Shown one piece after another: positions 1 through 7,877 of a stretch of 64,000 bases of DNA. The notes beneath the pieces are model-generated. The model saw only the letters and a program-made list of their open reading frames with translations. It did no database searches and had not been told where the DNA came from. The stretch lies in assembly GCF_034676705.1 (NCBI RefSeq), contig NZ_JAUCBS010000008.1:124001-188000 (forward strand). The letters are read 5' to 3'. This stretch comes from Gemmobacter sp. (GTDB taxonomy: Bacteria; Pseudomonadota; Alphaproteobacteria; Rhodobacterales; Rhodobacteraceae). How positions within the stretch are numbered: position 1 is the first letter of the stretch; each line of letters opens with the position of its first letter. The position numbers and the translations under genes are program-made.

Positions 1-360
1 CAGAATGCGCTCGACCGTCCATTTCACATCCGAGGCGGTCAGGTCATAGCCGTTGTGGAACTTGACGCCCGGTCGCAGCTTGAAGGTCCAGGTTTTCAGG
101 TCGTCGGAATGGGTCCAGCTTTCCGCGACCTGGGGGATCACCTCGCCCTTCTTGCCGATCTGGGTCAGCGCCTCGAACACGTTCAGGCGGTAGTTCAGCC
201 CGATCGGCGAGGTATCCTTGCTGGGATCGAGCGAGGGGAAATCGCCCGACAGGGCAACGGTCAGCTTTTCGGGGGTGGCCTGTGCAGCGGCGCCGGACAG
301 GATCGTGGCGGCCAGCAGGGCGGTGCCCAGTGCCGTCCGCACGTGTCTCAGATACGTCAT
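1..360 (-). CDS. ABC transporter family-5 substrate-binding protein (N-terminal part, runs off the window)
   Basis: The reverse strand from the ATG at 358-360 reads a continuous 120-codon N-terminus. It has a signal peptide (roughly residues 1-27, ending in GAAAQA) and then the family-5 solute-binding start: LDPSKDTSPIGLNYRLNVFE, VAESWTHSDDLKTWTFKLRP, GVKFHNGYDLTASDVKWTVE. Proteins of this family bind dipeptides, oligopeptides, nickel or glutathione in the periplasm and deliver them to an ABC permease. The C-terminal three quarters lie outside the window, so the ligand cannot be guessed. It reads away from the denitrification genes and belongs to another transcription unit. Confidence 0.9.
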   Translation of the reverse strand, partial: MTYLRHVRTALGTALLAATILSGAAAQATPEKLTVALSGDFPSLDPSKDTSPIGLNYRLNVFEALTQIGKKGEVIPQVAESWTHSDDLKTWTFKLRPGVKFHNGYDLTASDVKWTVERIL

Positions 361-856
361 CGGTGTCTCCCAGTGTTGAATGGCGCCGGGTTCGTCCCGC
401 GACGGCGGCGCTCCGTCCTTCAGAAGCGCGGCTGCCACCACGTTTCCATTGCCAAAGGCTAGTAGCGCACCCAGTCAACTGTCAACAGTTTACGGTTGGT
501 GCGCAGGCCACATCGGGGGAATTTGCACATCGGGCAGGCGGCGAAGGTTGGATCAGGTTGTCCGCCGGATCGGCGGCGGCACGAACCACCCCGGGGGTCG
601 CACCCGGATCCATGGTCGCTGCGCCCCGGACAAGCCCCCGGCAGCGGAAATCCCCACCCGATGCGCGCCGAATTATTACGGCTGAGGTCGTTCCTCGTGC
701 TCGGCGCGATCGCCAGAACCTGAGAAGGAGCAGCGGTCATGTGATTGACGCACAACAGGCCTGGTACATGACCGCACCCGCCCGCTCTCCATCGGGTCCA
801 GGCGGGGATTGCGTGTGCCCGGGCCGAACGTGATCGTCCGATTTCGGAGTTGCCGT
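361..856. other. Gene-free stretch of about 500 bp
   Basis: No reading frame here has a believable protein composition or ribosome-binding site. The stretch separates the transporter gene from the nor region. It holds the 477-490 operator-like repeat and a perfect 10-bp inverted repeat (GCGGTCATGT at 733-742 and ACATGACCGC at 766-775, 23-nt loop). It may contain decayed coding DNA, but I cannot identify any. Confidence 0.5.
477..490. promoter_or_regulatory. Inverted repeat, possible operator of the upstream transporter gene
   Basis: AACTGT-CA-ACAGTT is a 6-bp inverted repeat with a 2-bp spacer. It overlaps a GTCAAC direct repeat (474-479 and 481-486). It lies about 115 bp upstream of the solute-binding-protein start on the minus strand, where an operator would be expected. 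The shape is like GntR-type operators, but no regulator gene is visible, so this assignment is inference. Confidence 0.35.
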
Positions 857-1084
857 TCAGGCGCCGTCGGCTTCATCCAGCAGATGCCGCACCCATAGCC
901 CGGCCGCCCAAGCGGCAGGAAGGCCGAGCGGGCCGGACAGGACAAGCACGGTTGCCGGCGCAGGTGCCGCGAAACCCACCGATTGCATCAGCAAGCCCAG
1001 CATGAACAGGTTGATCGCCACTGCCCCCGCCGCAAAGACGTAAAGCAGGGCGGCCAGTTTCCAGACCGGCCAGCGGTCGTCCAT
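857..1084 (-). CDS. Small two-helix membrane protein divergent from norC
   Basis: 75 residues with two hydrophobic segments (about residues 9-32 and 43-63) and a charged C-terminus (RHLLDEADGA). A strong GGAGG ribosome-binding site lies 8 nt before the ATG at 1084, which supports a real gene. It is divergent from norC and shares its 130-bp promoter region, including the NNR/FNR-type box at 1138-1151, so it is probably co-induced with NO reductase. I do not recognise the family. A small accessory subunit or assembly factor for a respiratory complex is a guess from context. Confidence 0.7.
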   Translation of the reverse strand: MDDRWPVWKLAALLYVFAAGAVAINLFMLGLLMQSVGFAAPAPATVLVLSGPLGLPAAWAAGLWVRHLLDEADGA

Positions 1085-1137
1085 CGGGGATCCTCCGTTG
1101 TGACGCCCCCGTCTAGGGCCGGGAAGATTCCGCAGCC

Positions 1138-1151
1138 TTGACTTTCGTCAA
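1138..1151. promoter_or_regulatory. NNR/FNR-type box in the norC divergent promoter
   Basis: TTGACTTTCGTCAA is a perfect TTGAC-N4-GTCAA palindrome. It is 64 bp upstream of the norC ATG and 53 bp upstream of the divergent small membrane gene. Crp/Fnr-family NO regulators (NNR, NnrR, DNR) bind this type of site. The site includes the TTG that could be misread as a norC start codon. Confidence 0.85.
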
Positions 1152-1215
1152 GGCCCCGCCACCCCCGTGCAGGCATTCCCGGACCTATCGCCAACCGCTC
1201 CGGGAGACCCTCGCC

Positions 1216-1668
1216 ATGCGCGACGTCCTGACCAAGAGCATGGCCCGGAACATCTTCTACGGCGGGTCACTGTTCTTCATCCTTGTTTTCATCGGCCTGT
1301 TCATCCACGGCCACTGGTATATCGTCAACGTTTCGACCGATCATGCGGGGATTACCGACAGCGTGGCGCGGGGCAAGCATGTCTGGGAACAGAAGGCCTG
1401 CGTGAACTGCCATTCGATCCTTGGCGAAGGCGCCTATTTCGCGCCCGAGGTCGGCAATGTCATGAAACGCTGGGGCGTGCAGGACGACCCGGACTCGGCG
1501 TTCGAAACGCTGAAAGGCTGGATGGAGGCGCAGCCCTCGGGCGTGCCGGGCCGCCGGCAAATGCCGCAGTTCCACCTGAGCGACGACGATATCCGCGCCC
1601 TGTCGGATTTCCTGCTGTGGACCGGGCGGATCAACACCCAGAACTGGCCGCCGAACGACGCGGGCTAA
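1216..1668 (+). CDS. norC: Nitric oxide reductase cytochrome c subunit NorC
   Basis: 150 residues, the usual NorC length. It is an N-terminally anchored membrane protein (hydrophobic residues about 13-31) with a periplasmic c-type haem domain: CVNCH at 62-66 and the likely axial methionine in GRRQMPQF (M116). It receives electrons from cytochrome c or pseudoazurin and passes them to NorB, which reduces 2 NO to N2O. The ATG at 1216 gives the typical MRDVLTKSMARNIFYGGS start; the upstream in-frame TTG at 1138 lies inside the regulator box and is rejected. It is the first gene of norCBQDEF, 10 nt before norB. Confidence 0.97.
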   Translation: MRDVLTKSMARNIFYGGSLFFILVFIGLFIHGHWYIVNVSTDHAGITDSVARGKHVWEQKACVNCHSILGEGAYFAPEVGNVMKRWGVQDDPDSAFETLKGWMEAQPSGVPGRRQMPQFHLSDDDIRALSDFLLWTGRINTQNWPPNDAG

Positions 1669-1678
1669 GGGGGACATC

Positions 1679-3049
1679 ATGAAATACCAATCACAAAAGA
1701 TCGCGCTGGCCTATATCCTGGTCTCGCTGGCCCTGTTCGCCGTTCAGGTCAGCATGGGCGTCGTCATCGGCTATATCTATGTCCAGCCGAATTTCCTGTC
1801 CGAAATCCTGCCGTTCAGCATCGGCCGCATGCTGCACACCAATTCGCTGATCGTCTGGCTGCTGACCGGGTTCTTCGGCGCGGCCTATTTCCTGATCCCC
1901 GAGGAGGCCGAGCGGGAAATCCATTCGGTCAAGGCCGCCTATATCCAGCTGGCCATCCTGGTCCTTGGCACCGCCGGGGTGGTGGTGACCTATCTGTTCA
2001 ACCTGTTCGAAGGCAACTTCCTGCTGGGCCGCGAAGGGCGCGAGTTCCTGGAACAGCCCCGCTGGGTCAAGGCGGGCATCGTGGTCGCGGCGCTGATCTT
2101 TCTGTGGAACGTCAGCATGACCGTGCTGAAGGGCCGCAAGACGGTGATTTCCTCGATCCTGCTGCTGGGGCTGTGGGGGCTGGCGCTGCTGTTCCTGTTC
2201 AGCTTCTACAACCCGTCGAACCTGGCGCTGGACAAGCAATACTGGTGGAACGTCGTCCACCTGTGGGTCGAAGGCGTGTGGGAACTGATCATGGCCTCGA
2301 TCCTTGGCTTCCTGATGCTGAAGTTGACGGGGGTAGACCGCGAGGTGGTGGAAAAGTGGCTGTATGTCATCGTGGCCACCGCGCTGTTTTCCGGCATCCT
2401 GGGCACCGGGCACCATTACTACTGGATCGGCCTGCCGGCCTATTGGCAGTGGATCGGCTCGATCTTCTCCAGCTTTGAAATCGTGCCGTTCTTTGCGATG
2501 ATGGCCTTTGCCTTTGTCATGGTCTGGAAGGGGCGGCGCGATCATCCGAACAAGGCGGCGCTGCTGTGGTCGCTGGGCTGCGCCACGCTGGCGTTCTTCG
2601 GGGCGGGGGTCTGGGGCTTTCTGCATACGCTGCACGGGGTGAACTACTATACCCACGGCACGCAGGTGACGGCGGCGCATGGCCATCTGGCGTTCTACGG
2701 CGCCTATGTCTGTCTGAACCTGGCGCTGTTCACCTATGCCCTGCCGATCCTGCGCAAGCGCGATCCCTACAACCAGGTGCTGAACATGGCCGGGTTCTGG
2801 CTGATGTCGTCGGGGATGGTGTTCATGACCTTCGTGCTGACCTTTGCCGGCACGATCCAGACCCATCTGCAACGGGTCATGGGCACCTATTACATGGAGG
2901 TCCAGGACCAGATCGCGCTGTTCTACTGGATGCGTCTGGGGGCTGGCGTGGTGGTGGTGCTGGGGGCCTACTTGCTGATCTACGCCCTTCTGGTGCCACG
3001 CCGCGAGGTGATCGAGCCCGGCCCGGTCGTGAAACATGCGGCGGAGTGA
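1679..3049 (+). CDS. norB: Nitric oxide reductase catalytic subunit NorB
   Basis: 456 residues with about 12 transmembrane helices, a haem-copper oxidase superfamily member with a haem b3/non-haem FeB site. Visible ligands and catalytic residues include HLWVEGVWEL (FeB histidine and conserved glutamates), GTGHHYYWIG (two further FeB histidines) and HGHLAFYGAY (haem histidines). It lacks the long N-terminal extension of quinol-dependent qNor and follows norC, so it is the cytochrome-c-dependent cNor type. GGGGGA lies just before the ATG. norQ starts 5 nt after the stop. Confidence 0.98.
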   Translation: MKYQSQKIALAYILVSLALFAVQVSMGVVIGYIYVQPNFLSEILPFSIGRMLHTNSLIVWLLTGFFGAAYFLIPEEAEREIHSVKAAYIQLAILVLGTAGVVVTYLFNLFEGNFLLGREGREFLEQPRWVKAGIVVAALIFLWNVSMTVLKGRKTVISSILLLGLWGLALLFLFSFYNPSNLALDKQYWWNVVHLWVEGVWELIMASILGFLMLKLTGVDREVVEKWLYVIVATALFSGILGTGHHYYWIGLPAYWQWIGSIFSSFEIVPFFAMMAFAFVMVWKGRRDHPNKAALLWSLGCATLAFFGAGVWGFLHTLHGVNYYTHGTQVTAAHGHLAFYGAYVCLNLALFTYALPILRKRDPYNQVLNMAGFWLMSSGMVFMTFVLTFAGTIQTHLQRVMGTYYMEVQDQIALFYWMRLGAGVVVVLGAYLLIYALLVPRREVIEPGPVVKHAAE

Positions 3050-3053
3050 GACC

Positions 3054-3857
3054 ATGGACGGAAGTTTCAACGCGAAGGGGGCGGATGCCCCCTTCTACCT
3101 GGCGCAGGGCGACGAATGCGATGTGTTCGCCGCGGCCTATGCCAACCGCCTGCCGCTGTTGCTCAAGGGCCCCACGGGCTGCGGCAAGACCCGGTTCGTC
3201 GCCCATATGGCGGCGCGGCTGGGGCGGCCCCTGTATACCGTCGCCTGCCATGACGACCTGTCGGCGGCCGACCTGATCGGGCGCTATCTGCTGAAAGGCG
3301 GCGAAACCGTCTGGGTGGATGGCCCCCTGACCCGCGCGGTGCGCGAAGGGGCGATCTGCTATCTGGATGAGGTGGTCGAGGCGCGCAAGGACGTGGCCGT
3401 CGTGCTGCACCCCTTGACCGACGACCGCCGCATCCTGCCCATCGACCGCACGGGAGAGGAGTTGCACGCCGCCCCCGGCTTCATGCTGGTCGCCAGCTAC
3501 AACCCCGGTTACCAGAATATCCTGAAAACCCTGAAACCCTCGACCCGCCAGCGGTTCCTGTCGGTGGAATTCACCTTTCCGAAACCGGAGCACGAGATCC
3601 CGGTGGTGGCGCGCGAAAGCGGGCTGGACGCGGACCGCGTATCGCTGCTGGTCCGGCTGGCGAACAAGTTGCGGGGGTTGAAGGGCCAGGATCTGGAGGA
3701 AGGCGTCTCCACCCGCCTTGTCGTCTATGCCGCCACGCTGATCGCGGGCGGAATGGATCTGAACCGCGCGATCCGTGCCGCGATGATCGAGCCCCTGACC
3801 GATGATCCCGACACCCGCAAGGGCCTGATGGATCTGGTGGTGGCGGTGGCGGGCTGA
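3054..3857 (+). CDS. norQ: NorQ, MoxR-type AAA+ ATPase for NO reductase activation
   Basis: 267 residues. It is an AAA+ ATPase of the MoxR/CbbQ/NorQ group with Walker A GPTGCGKT (39-46) and Walker B AICYLDEV (about 105-112). NorQ works with NorD to insert the non-haem iron into NorB. The ATG at 3054 has GGAG 8 nt upstream and gives MDGSFNAKG; an in-frame ATG at 3036 would overlap the end of norB and has no better signal. Three bases separate its stop from norD. Confidence 0.95.
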   Translation: MDGSFNAKGADAPFYLAQGDECDVFAAAYANRLPLLLKGPTGCGKTRFVAHMAARLGRPLYTVACHDDLSAADLIGRYLLKGGETVWVDGPLTRAVREGAICYLDEVVEARKDVAVVLHPLTDDRRILPIDRTGEELHAAPGFMLVASYNPGYQNILKTLKPSTRQRFLSVEFTFPKPEHEIPVVARESGLDADRVSLLVRLANKLRGLKGQDLEEGVSTRLVVYAATLIAGGMDLNRAIRAAMIEPLTDDPDTRKGLMDLVVAVAG

Positions 3858-3860
3858 CCT

Positions 3861-5783
3861 ATGGCGCATCTGGAGATTGCCCCCTGGGAACCCGAGGAAA
3901 CGGTGGGCAAGCTGTGGCACCTGCTGGCGTCCCGCATGGATCCGCCGGTCCGCTTTCCCGGGGCGGCGGTGCGGTTTCAGGATATGCGGGGCCGCATCGC
4001 CGTGCTGTTCCGCGGCCTTGGCGGTGGGCAGGACGTCGAGTTGAAGCCCGTCGCCGACCAGGCCGGCGCCCACCGGATTTCCCTGCGTCGCCGGCTGGCG
4101 TTCGAGGCCGAACCCCTGTCGCGCGCCAGTTTCGATGGCGAGGCACTGCGCCTGCCGGCCGAACTCGCGGTCTATCCGTCGCAGTCCGATAACGAGGCGC
4201 TGTATCTGTGGCTGGCTGCTGCTGCGGCCCATGCGCCGCAGGGTGTCGCCCCGGCCGATCCGCTGCTGGCCGACCTGGCCGCGATTGCGGCGGGGGTCGC
4301 GATGACGCGGGCCACGCTGGCCGCCGCGCCCGGCCTGCATCCGGTCTGGCAACGGCTGAGTGCCTCGCATCTGGCCCTGCGCCGGCGCCCCGCGCTGCGC
4401 GGGACCGAGGCGGCGGTCGAGGGGCTGGTCTGCCACCTGCTGGGCGATCCGGCCGCGCCGGAACCCGCGCTGCTGGCGCATTATGCGGCGCCGCCTGCCC
4501 ATTGGCGCGCGCCCCGGGGCTATCGCGCGGTGCTGCCGGTGCCGATGTGGCCCGACCTGCGCGGGTTGTCCTCTGGCACGGCTTCCGAAGTCGCCAGCTT
4601 GCCCACGCAAGGCACACCCGAGGAAGCGGGCGACGGCACCGCCCGCAAGACGCGCCGGATGAAATCCGATCAGGCCGAGCGCAAGGACAGCATCATCCTT
4701 TACAAATTCGAGGCGATGCTGACCTGGGCCGAAATGATGAACCTCAACCGCCGGGTCGAGGATGACGACTTGGACAATGCCAAAAAGGCCGCCGAAGACC
4801 ACGAGGAAATCGTGCTGGGCGAACTCTCGAAAGCCCCGGCGACCAAGCTGAAACTGCATCTGGACCTTGCCCCCGAGGATGTGGACCGGGAACGCATCGC
4901 GGGCAGGTTCACCTATCCCGAATGGGATGCGCGGGGCGGGGTCTGGCTGCCCGACCATTGCCGGGTGCTGGCCGCGCCGGTGGAACCCTCCCCCGAATAC
5001 GCGGGCATCACTGACGAGGCCGCCCGCCGCCGCATCCGCGCCGTCAAGCGCCAGTTTCAGGCGCTGCGCCCCGCAAAGCTGGTCCGCCACGCCCAGCCCG
5101 ATGGCGAGGAACTGGATCTGGACGCGGCCCTGCGGTCGGTTGCCGATCTGCGGGCCACCGGGCGGGGGTCGGACCGGATCTGGCAACAGGCGCGGCCGGA
5201 AAAGCGCGATCTGGCGGTGTCGATCCTGCTTGACGTGTCACGTTCGACCGAATCCGCCGTCACGGGCCGCCCGGTGATCGACATCGCGCGCGAGGCGCTG
5301 ACCGCGCTGGCCTGGGGGCTGGACGCCTGCGGCGACCGTTTCGCCATTCAGGGCTTTTCCTCGCTGAAACGCGACCGGATCTGGATCCATGACTGCAAGT
5401 CCTTCGACGAGCCCATGGACCATGGCATCGAAGCGCGCATCCACGCGCTGCGCCCCGGATTCTATACCCGGCTGGGCGCCGCGATCCGCCATGCCTCGGC
5501 GGGGCTGGCCCGCGAAACCCAGTCGCGCCGCCTGCTGGTCGTGATCACCGATGGCAAGCCCAACGACCTGGACCATTACGAAGGCCGCCACGGGATCGAG
5601 GACAGCGCCATGGCCGTGCGGCAGGCCCGGCGCGCCGGACAGGCGGTGTTCGGCATCACCATCGACCGCGACGGACAAAGCTGGTTTCCGCGCATCTTCG
5701 GGCAGGGCGGCTTTCAGGTGATCCGCGATCCCGACCGCCTGATTGCCGCCCTGCCAGAGATTTACCGGCATCTGGTGATGTGA
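3861..5783 (+). CDS. norD: NorD, von Willebrand factor A protein for NO reductase maturation
   Basis: 640 residues. The C-terminal quarter is a VWA domain with a MIDAS motif in LLDVSRST (about residues 454-461) and a later TDGKPND element. The middle is acidic and low in complexity (EDDDLDNAKKAAEDHEE). NorD pairs with the ATPase NorQ, and the VWA domain is the metal-dependent adaptor that contacts NorB. The length is typical of NorD. Its TGA overlaps the ATG of norE (TGATG), so the two are translationally coupled. Confidence 0.95.
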   Translation: MAHLEIAPWEPEETVGKLWHLLASRMDPPVRFPGAAVRFQDMRGRIAVLFRGLGGGQDVELKPVADQAGAHRISLRRRLAFEAEPLSRASFDGEALRLPAELAVYPSQSDNEALYLWLAAAAAHAPQGVAPADPLLADLAAIAAGVAMTRATLAAAPGLHPVWQRLSASHLALRRRPALRGTEAAVEGLVCHLLGDPAAPEPALLAHYAAPPAHWRAPRGYRAVLPVPMWPDLRGLSSGTASEVASLPTQGTPEEAGDGTARKTRRMKSDQAERKDSIILYKFEAMLTWAEMMNLNRRVEDDDLDNAKKAAEDHEEIVLGELSKAPATKLKLHLDLAPEDVDRERIAGRFTYPEWDARGGVWLPDHCRVLAAPVEPSPEYAGITDEAARRRIRAVKRQFQALRPAKLVRHAQPDGEELDLDAALRSVADLRATGRGSDRIWQQARPEKRDLAVSILLDVSRSTESAVTGRPVIDIAREALTALAWGLDACGDRFAIQGFSSLKRDRIWIHDCKSFDEPMDHGIEARIHALRPGFYTRLGAAIRHASAGLARETQSRRLLVVITDGKPNDLDHYEGRHGIEDSAMAVRQARRAGQAVFGITIDRDGQSWFPRIFGQGGFQVIRDPDRLIAALPEIYRHLVM

Positions 5784-6319
5784 TGCGGGTGGATGATCTG
5801 CCGGGCGAACTGATCCTGTGGATCCTGATCGTATCCGAGGTTCTGGTTTTCATGGCCGGGGTATCGGTCATGGTTGTGCTGGGCTTGCGGGATCCGCAGG
5901 GATTTGTTGCGGCACAGGCGCAGCTTGACGGCCGGATGGCGGCGCTGAACACGCTGGTGCTGGTGACATCGGGCCTGTTCGCTGCGCGGGCCGAACGCCA
6001 GGCCGCGCAGGGCGACCGGCAGGGCGCGCGCAGGGCGTTGGTGCTGGCGATGCTTGGCGGGCTGGTGTTCCTGGGGGTCAAGGCGGTGGAATACGCCCAT
6101 GATATCGACGCGGGGCTGGGGATCGACAGTCATCCGTTCTTCACCTTCTACTACCTGCTGACCGGCTTTCACGCGGCGCATGTGGTGGCGGGTGTTGTGG
6201 TGCTGGCGCTGGTCGCGCTGCGGGCCGATCCAGAGGCGGTGCAGGCCGGGGCGATGTTCTGGCACATGGTGGATCTGGTCTGGGTGCTGATCCTGCCCGC
6301 CATCTATCTGATATGGTGA
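5783..6319 (+). CDS. norE: NorE, cytochrome c oxidase subunit III-like membrane protein
   Basis: 178 residues with five hydrophobic segments and the subunit-III-like HPFFTFYYLLTGFHAAHVVA and MFWHMVDLVWVLILP motifs. NorE is not essential for NorCB but improves NO reductase activity in Paracoccus and Rhodobacter. The ATG at 5783 overlaps the norD stop codon; an in-frame GTG at 5780 is possible but less likely. The 3' end overlaps the start of norF. Confidence 0.93.
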   Translation: MRVDDLPGELILWILIVSEVLVFMAGVSVMVVLGLRDPQGFVAAQAQLDGRMAALNTLVLVTSGLFAARAERQAAQGDRQGARRALVLAMLGGLVFLGVKAVEYAHDIDAGLGIDSHPFFTFYYLLTGFHAAHVVAGVVVLALVALRADPEAVQAGAMFWHMVDLVWVLILPAIYLIW

Positions 6320-6564
6320 GGGAAATGGACACCGGAACCAGGACATGGATCCTTCTGGCCGGGCTGACGGCCGCCACGGCCGCGCTGGCCGGGCTGGACA
6401 ACCGGTTCGCGGCGGCGGGGATGCTCGCGCTTGCCTGGGCAAAGGCCCGCACCATTCTGGGCGGCTTCCTGCATCTGGGATCCGCCCCGGGGTGGCTGGC
6501 CGCCTTTACCCTGCCGCTCGCGATCTGGCTGGCGGCGCTGGCGGGATTGCGCGTGTTCAGTTGA
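6313..6564 (+). CDS. norF: NorF, small membrane protein of the nor operon
   Basis: 83 residues (79 if the ATG at 6325 is used) with three hydrophobic segments. By position and size it is NorF, the last gene of norCBQDEF. This family includes small cytochrome oxidase subunit IV-like proteins linked to NO reductase. It is translationally coupled to norE by a 7-nt overlap. Its 3' end overlaps the convergent regulator gene by 8 nt, so the operon ends here. Confidence 0.85.
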   Translation: MVREMDTGTRTWILLAGLTAATAALAGLDNRFAAAGMLALAWAKARTILGGFLHLGSAPGWLAAFTLPLAIWLAALAGLRVFS

Positions 6565-7267
6565 TGCGGCTGGCTCCCGCATCCGCATGGGCCAGATCGC
6601 GCAGCCGGCTGACCGAGGCGATGGCGGCATTGCTCTGGCTGATGCGGACGCCATGGTCGCGCAGCCGGAGAAAGGCGCGGCTCAGGCTTTCGGGCTGCAT
6701 TCCCAGCCGCCCGGCGATCAGCAGCTTGTCATAGGGCAGGATCACCGTGGCGCTTTCGGCATCGGGCGGGCACAGGTCCAGCAGGAATTCGGCCACGCGC
6801 TGCGGCCCGGACCGGGCCTTCAGCTGCTCGATCTGTTCGACCAGCCCCTGCAGGTGCAGGAAGGTGGCCGACAGCACCGCGATGGCCGCTTCGGGCCGTG
6901 CGTGCAACAGATCCAGAAAGGCCCGCGCGGGCACGGCCAGCAAATCGCAATCGGTCGTCGCCTCGGCCGACACCGGATAGGCGGCGCGGCGCAGGGCAAT
7001 GGGTTCGCCAAAGCTCTGGCCCCGGGTCATCACGCCCACCACGGCCTCGGTGCCGTTCGGGGCAATGCGGTAGAGTTTGACCCAGCCGGCCATGACGATA
7101 TGGATCGACTGCGCCGTATCGCCGTGGTGGAACACCGCCTGGCCGCGGCGCAACTGGCGCAGGTGGGCGGCGTCCAGCAGCATGTCCGACAATTCTGCCG
7201 GCAGGCCCGAGAACAGCCGCGACTGGCAGGCGATCTGCCGCTGGGCTGGCGTCAGCTTCTGGCGCAT
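6557..7267 (-). CDS. nnr: Crp/Fnr-family NO-responsive regulator, NNR/DNR type
   Basis: 236 residues: an N-terminal cyclic-nucleotide-like sensor domain (about 20-140), a dimerisation helix and a C-terminal helix-turn-helix. The recognition region, KLLIAGRLGMQPESLSRAFL, is the signature of DNR and Paracoccus NNR. It lacks the N-terminal cysteine cluster of FNR, so it should sense NO through haem rather than oxygen through an Fe-S cluster. The ATG at 7267 gives MRQKLTPAQ; the upstream extension runs into the pseudoazurin gene. It probably activates nor, nir and nos through the TTG-N8-CAA boxes in this window. Confidence 0.88.
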   Translation of the reverse strand: MRQKLTPAQRQIACQSRLFSGLPAELSDMLLDAAHLRQLRRGQAVFHHGDTAQSIHIVMAGWVKLYRIAPNGTEAVVGVMTRGQSFGEPIALRRAAYPVSAEATTDCDLLAVPARAFLDLLHARPEAAIAVLSATFLHLQGLVEQIEQLKARSGPQRVAEFLLDLCPPDAESATVILPYDKLLIAGRLGMQPESLSRAFLRLRDHGVRISQSNAAIASVSRLRDLAHADAGASRIN

Positions 7268-7294
7268 CGCGCAGGCCTTTCCGATAGAGGAATT

Positions 7295-7324
7295 GCGCCC
7301 GGCCCGGTGCAACCGGCCGGGCGC
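7295..7324 (-). terminator. Hairpin after the pseudoazurin gene
   Basis: GCGCCCGGCC (7295-7304) and GGCCGGGCGC (7315-7324) form a perfect 10-bp GC stem, 11 nt after the pseudoazurin stop on the minus strand. There is no strong T-run after it, so it may only partly terminate and let some transcription reach the regulator gene. Confidence 0.45.
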
Positions 7325-7334
7325 CACGCCGGGG

Positions 7335-7772
7335 TCACTTGACCAGGGCAATCTCCGCATCCAGCCGCTCGCGTGCCTTTTTCGGCAGCTTGGCGGTTTT
7401 GGCGGCGTCAAGGTTCGCCGGGGCGTCGCCCACCTGGATCAGCGCGACCATGCCCATGGCGAAATGCGGGGTGCATTTGATGCCATAGAGCCCGGCCTCG
7501 GTGACGGTCAGGTCATAGCCTTCGTTGATCTTGCTTTTGAACACCTCGACGCCGGCGGGCAGGATTTCCTTGATCGCCTCGACGTTGTGGCTCTTGTCGG
7601 TGGGGACAAAGCGGATGACATCGCCCGGCGCGGCCTTCACGTAGGCGGGTTCGAACACCATGGTGCCGGCCGCGCCCTTGTTCAGCATCTTCACCTCGTG
7701 TTCGGCGGTGAATCCGGCGCCAGCCATGGCAAGCACAAGGGCCGGCGCGGTGAAGATGAGCGAAAGTTTCAT
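7335..7772 (-). CDS. pazS: Pseudoazurin (periplasmic blue copper electron carrier)
   Basis: 145 residues with a cleavable signal peptide (about 1-22, FTAEHEV start of mature protein). The type 1 copper ligands are visible: H62 in KSHNVE, then C100, H103 and M108 in CTPHFAMGM. Pseudoazurin carries electrons from the cytochrome bc1 complex to NirK, NosZ and NO reductase. Its place between two NO regulators and near nirK fits that role. A hybrid FNR/NnrR-type box lies 77 bp upstream of the ATG. Confidence 0.95.
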   Translation of the reverse strand: MKLSLIFTAPALVLAMAGAGFTAEHEVKMLNKGAAGTMVFEPAYVKAAPGDVIRFVPTDKSHNVEAIKEILPAGVEVFKSKINEGYDLTVTEAGLYGIKCTPHFAMGMVALIQVGDAPANLDAAKTAKLPKKARERLDAEIALVK

Positions 7773-7848
7773 GTCGGTTCTCCTGAATTCCGGGGCGATT
7801 GGGCCGCCCCGTTGCCAATCTGCCTAATGCTTTGCGCAGGGTTCCACT

Positions 7849-7862
7849 TTGATCTTGCGCAA
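7849..7862. promoter_or_regulatory. Hybrid FNR/NnrR-type box upstream of pseudoazurin
   Basis: TTGATCTTGCGCAA matches TTG-N8-CAA. The left half (TTGAT) is the FNR half-site and the right half (CGCAA) is the NnrR-like half. It lies between the pseudoazurin ATG (7772) and the stop of nnrR (7878). Confidence 0.8.
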
Positions 7863-7877
7863 ACAGGACAGAAAACG

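Noticed and set aside
459..755. 98-codon frame on the minus strand
   Set aside because: Cys/Arg/Gly-rich with no ribosome-binding site or recognisable domain; the stretch is treated as gene-free.
1138..1215. TTG at 1138 as a norC start
   Set aside because: It lies inside the TTGACTTTCGTCAA box and would add 26 residues not found in NorC; the ATG at 1216 gives the normal N-terminus.
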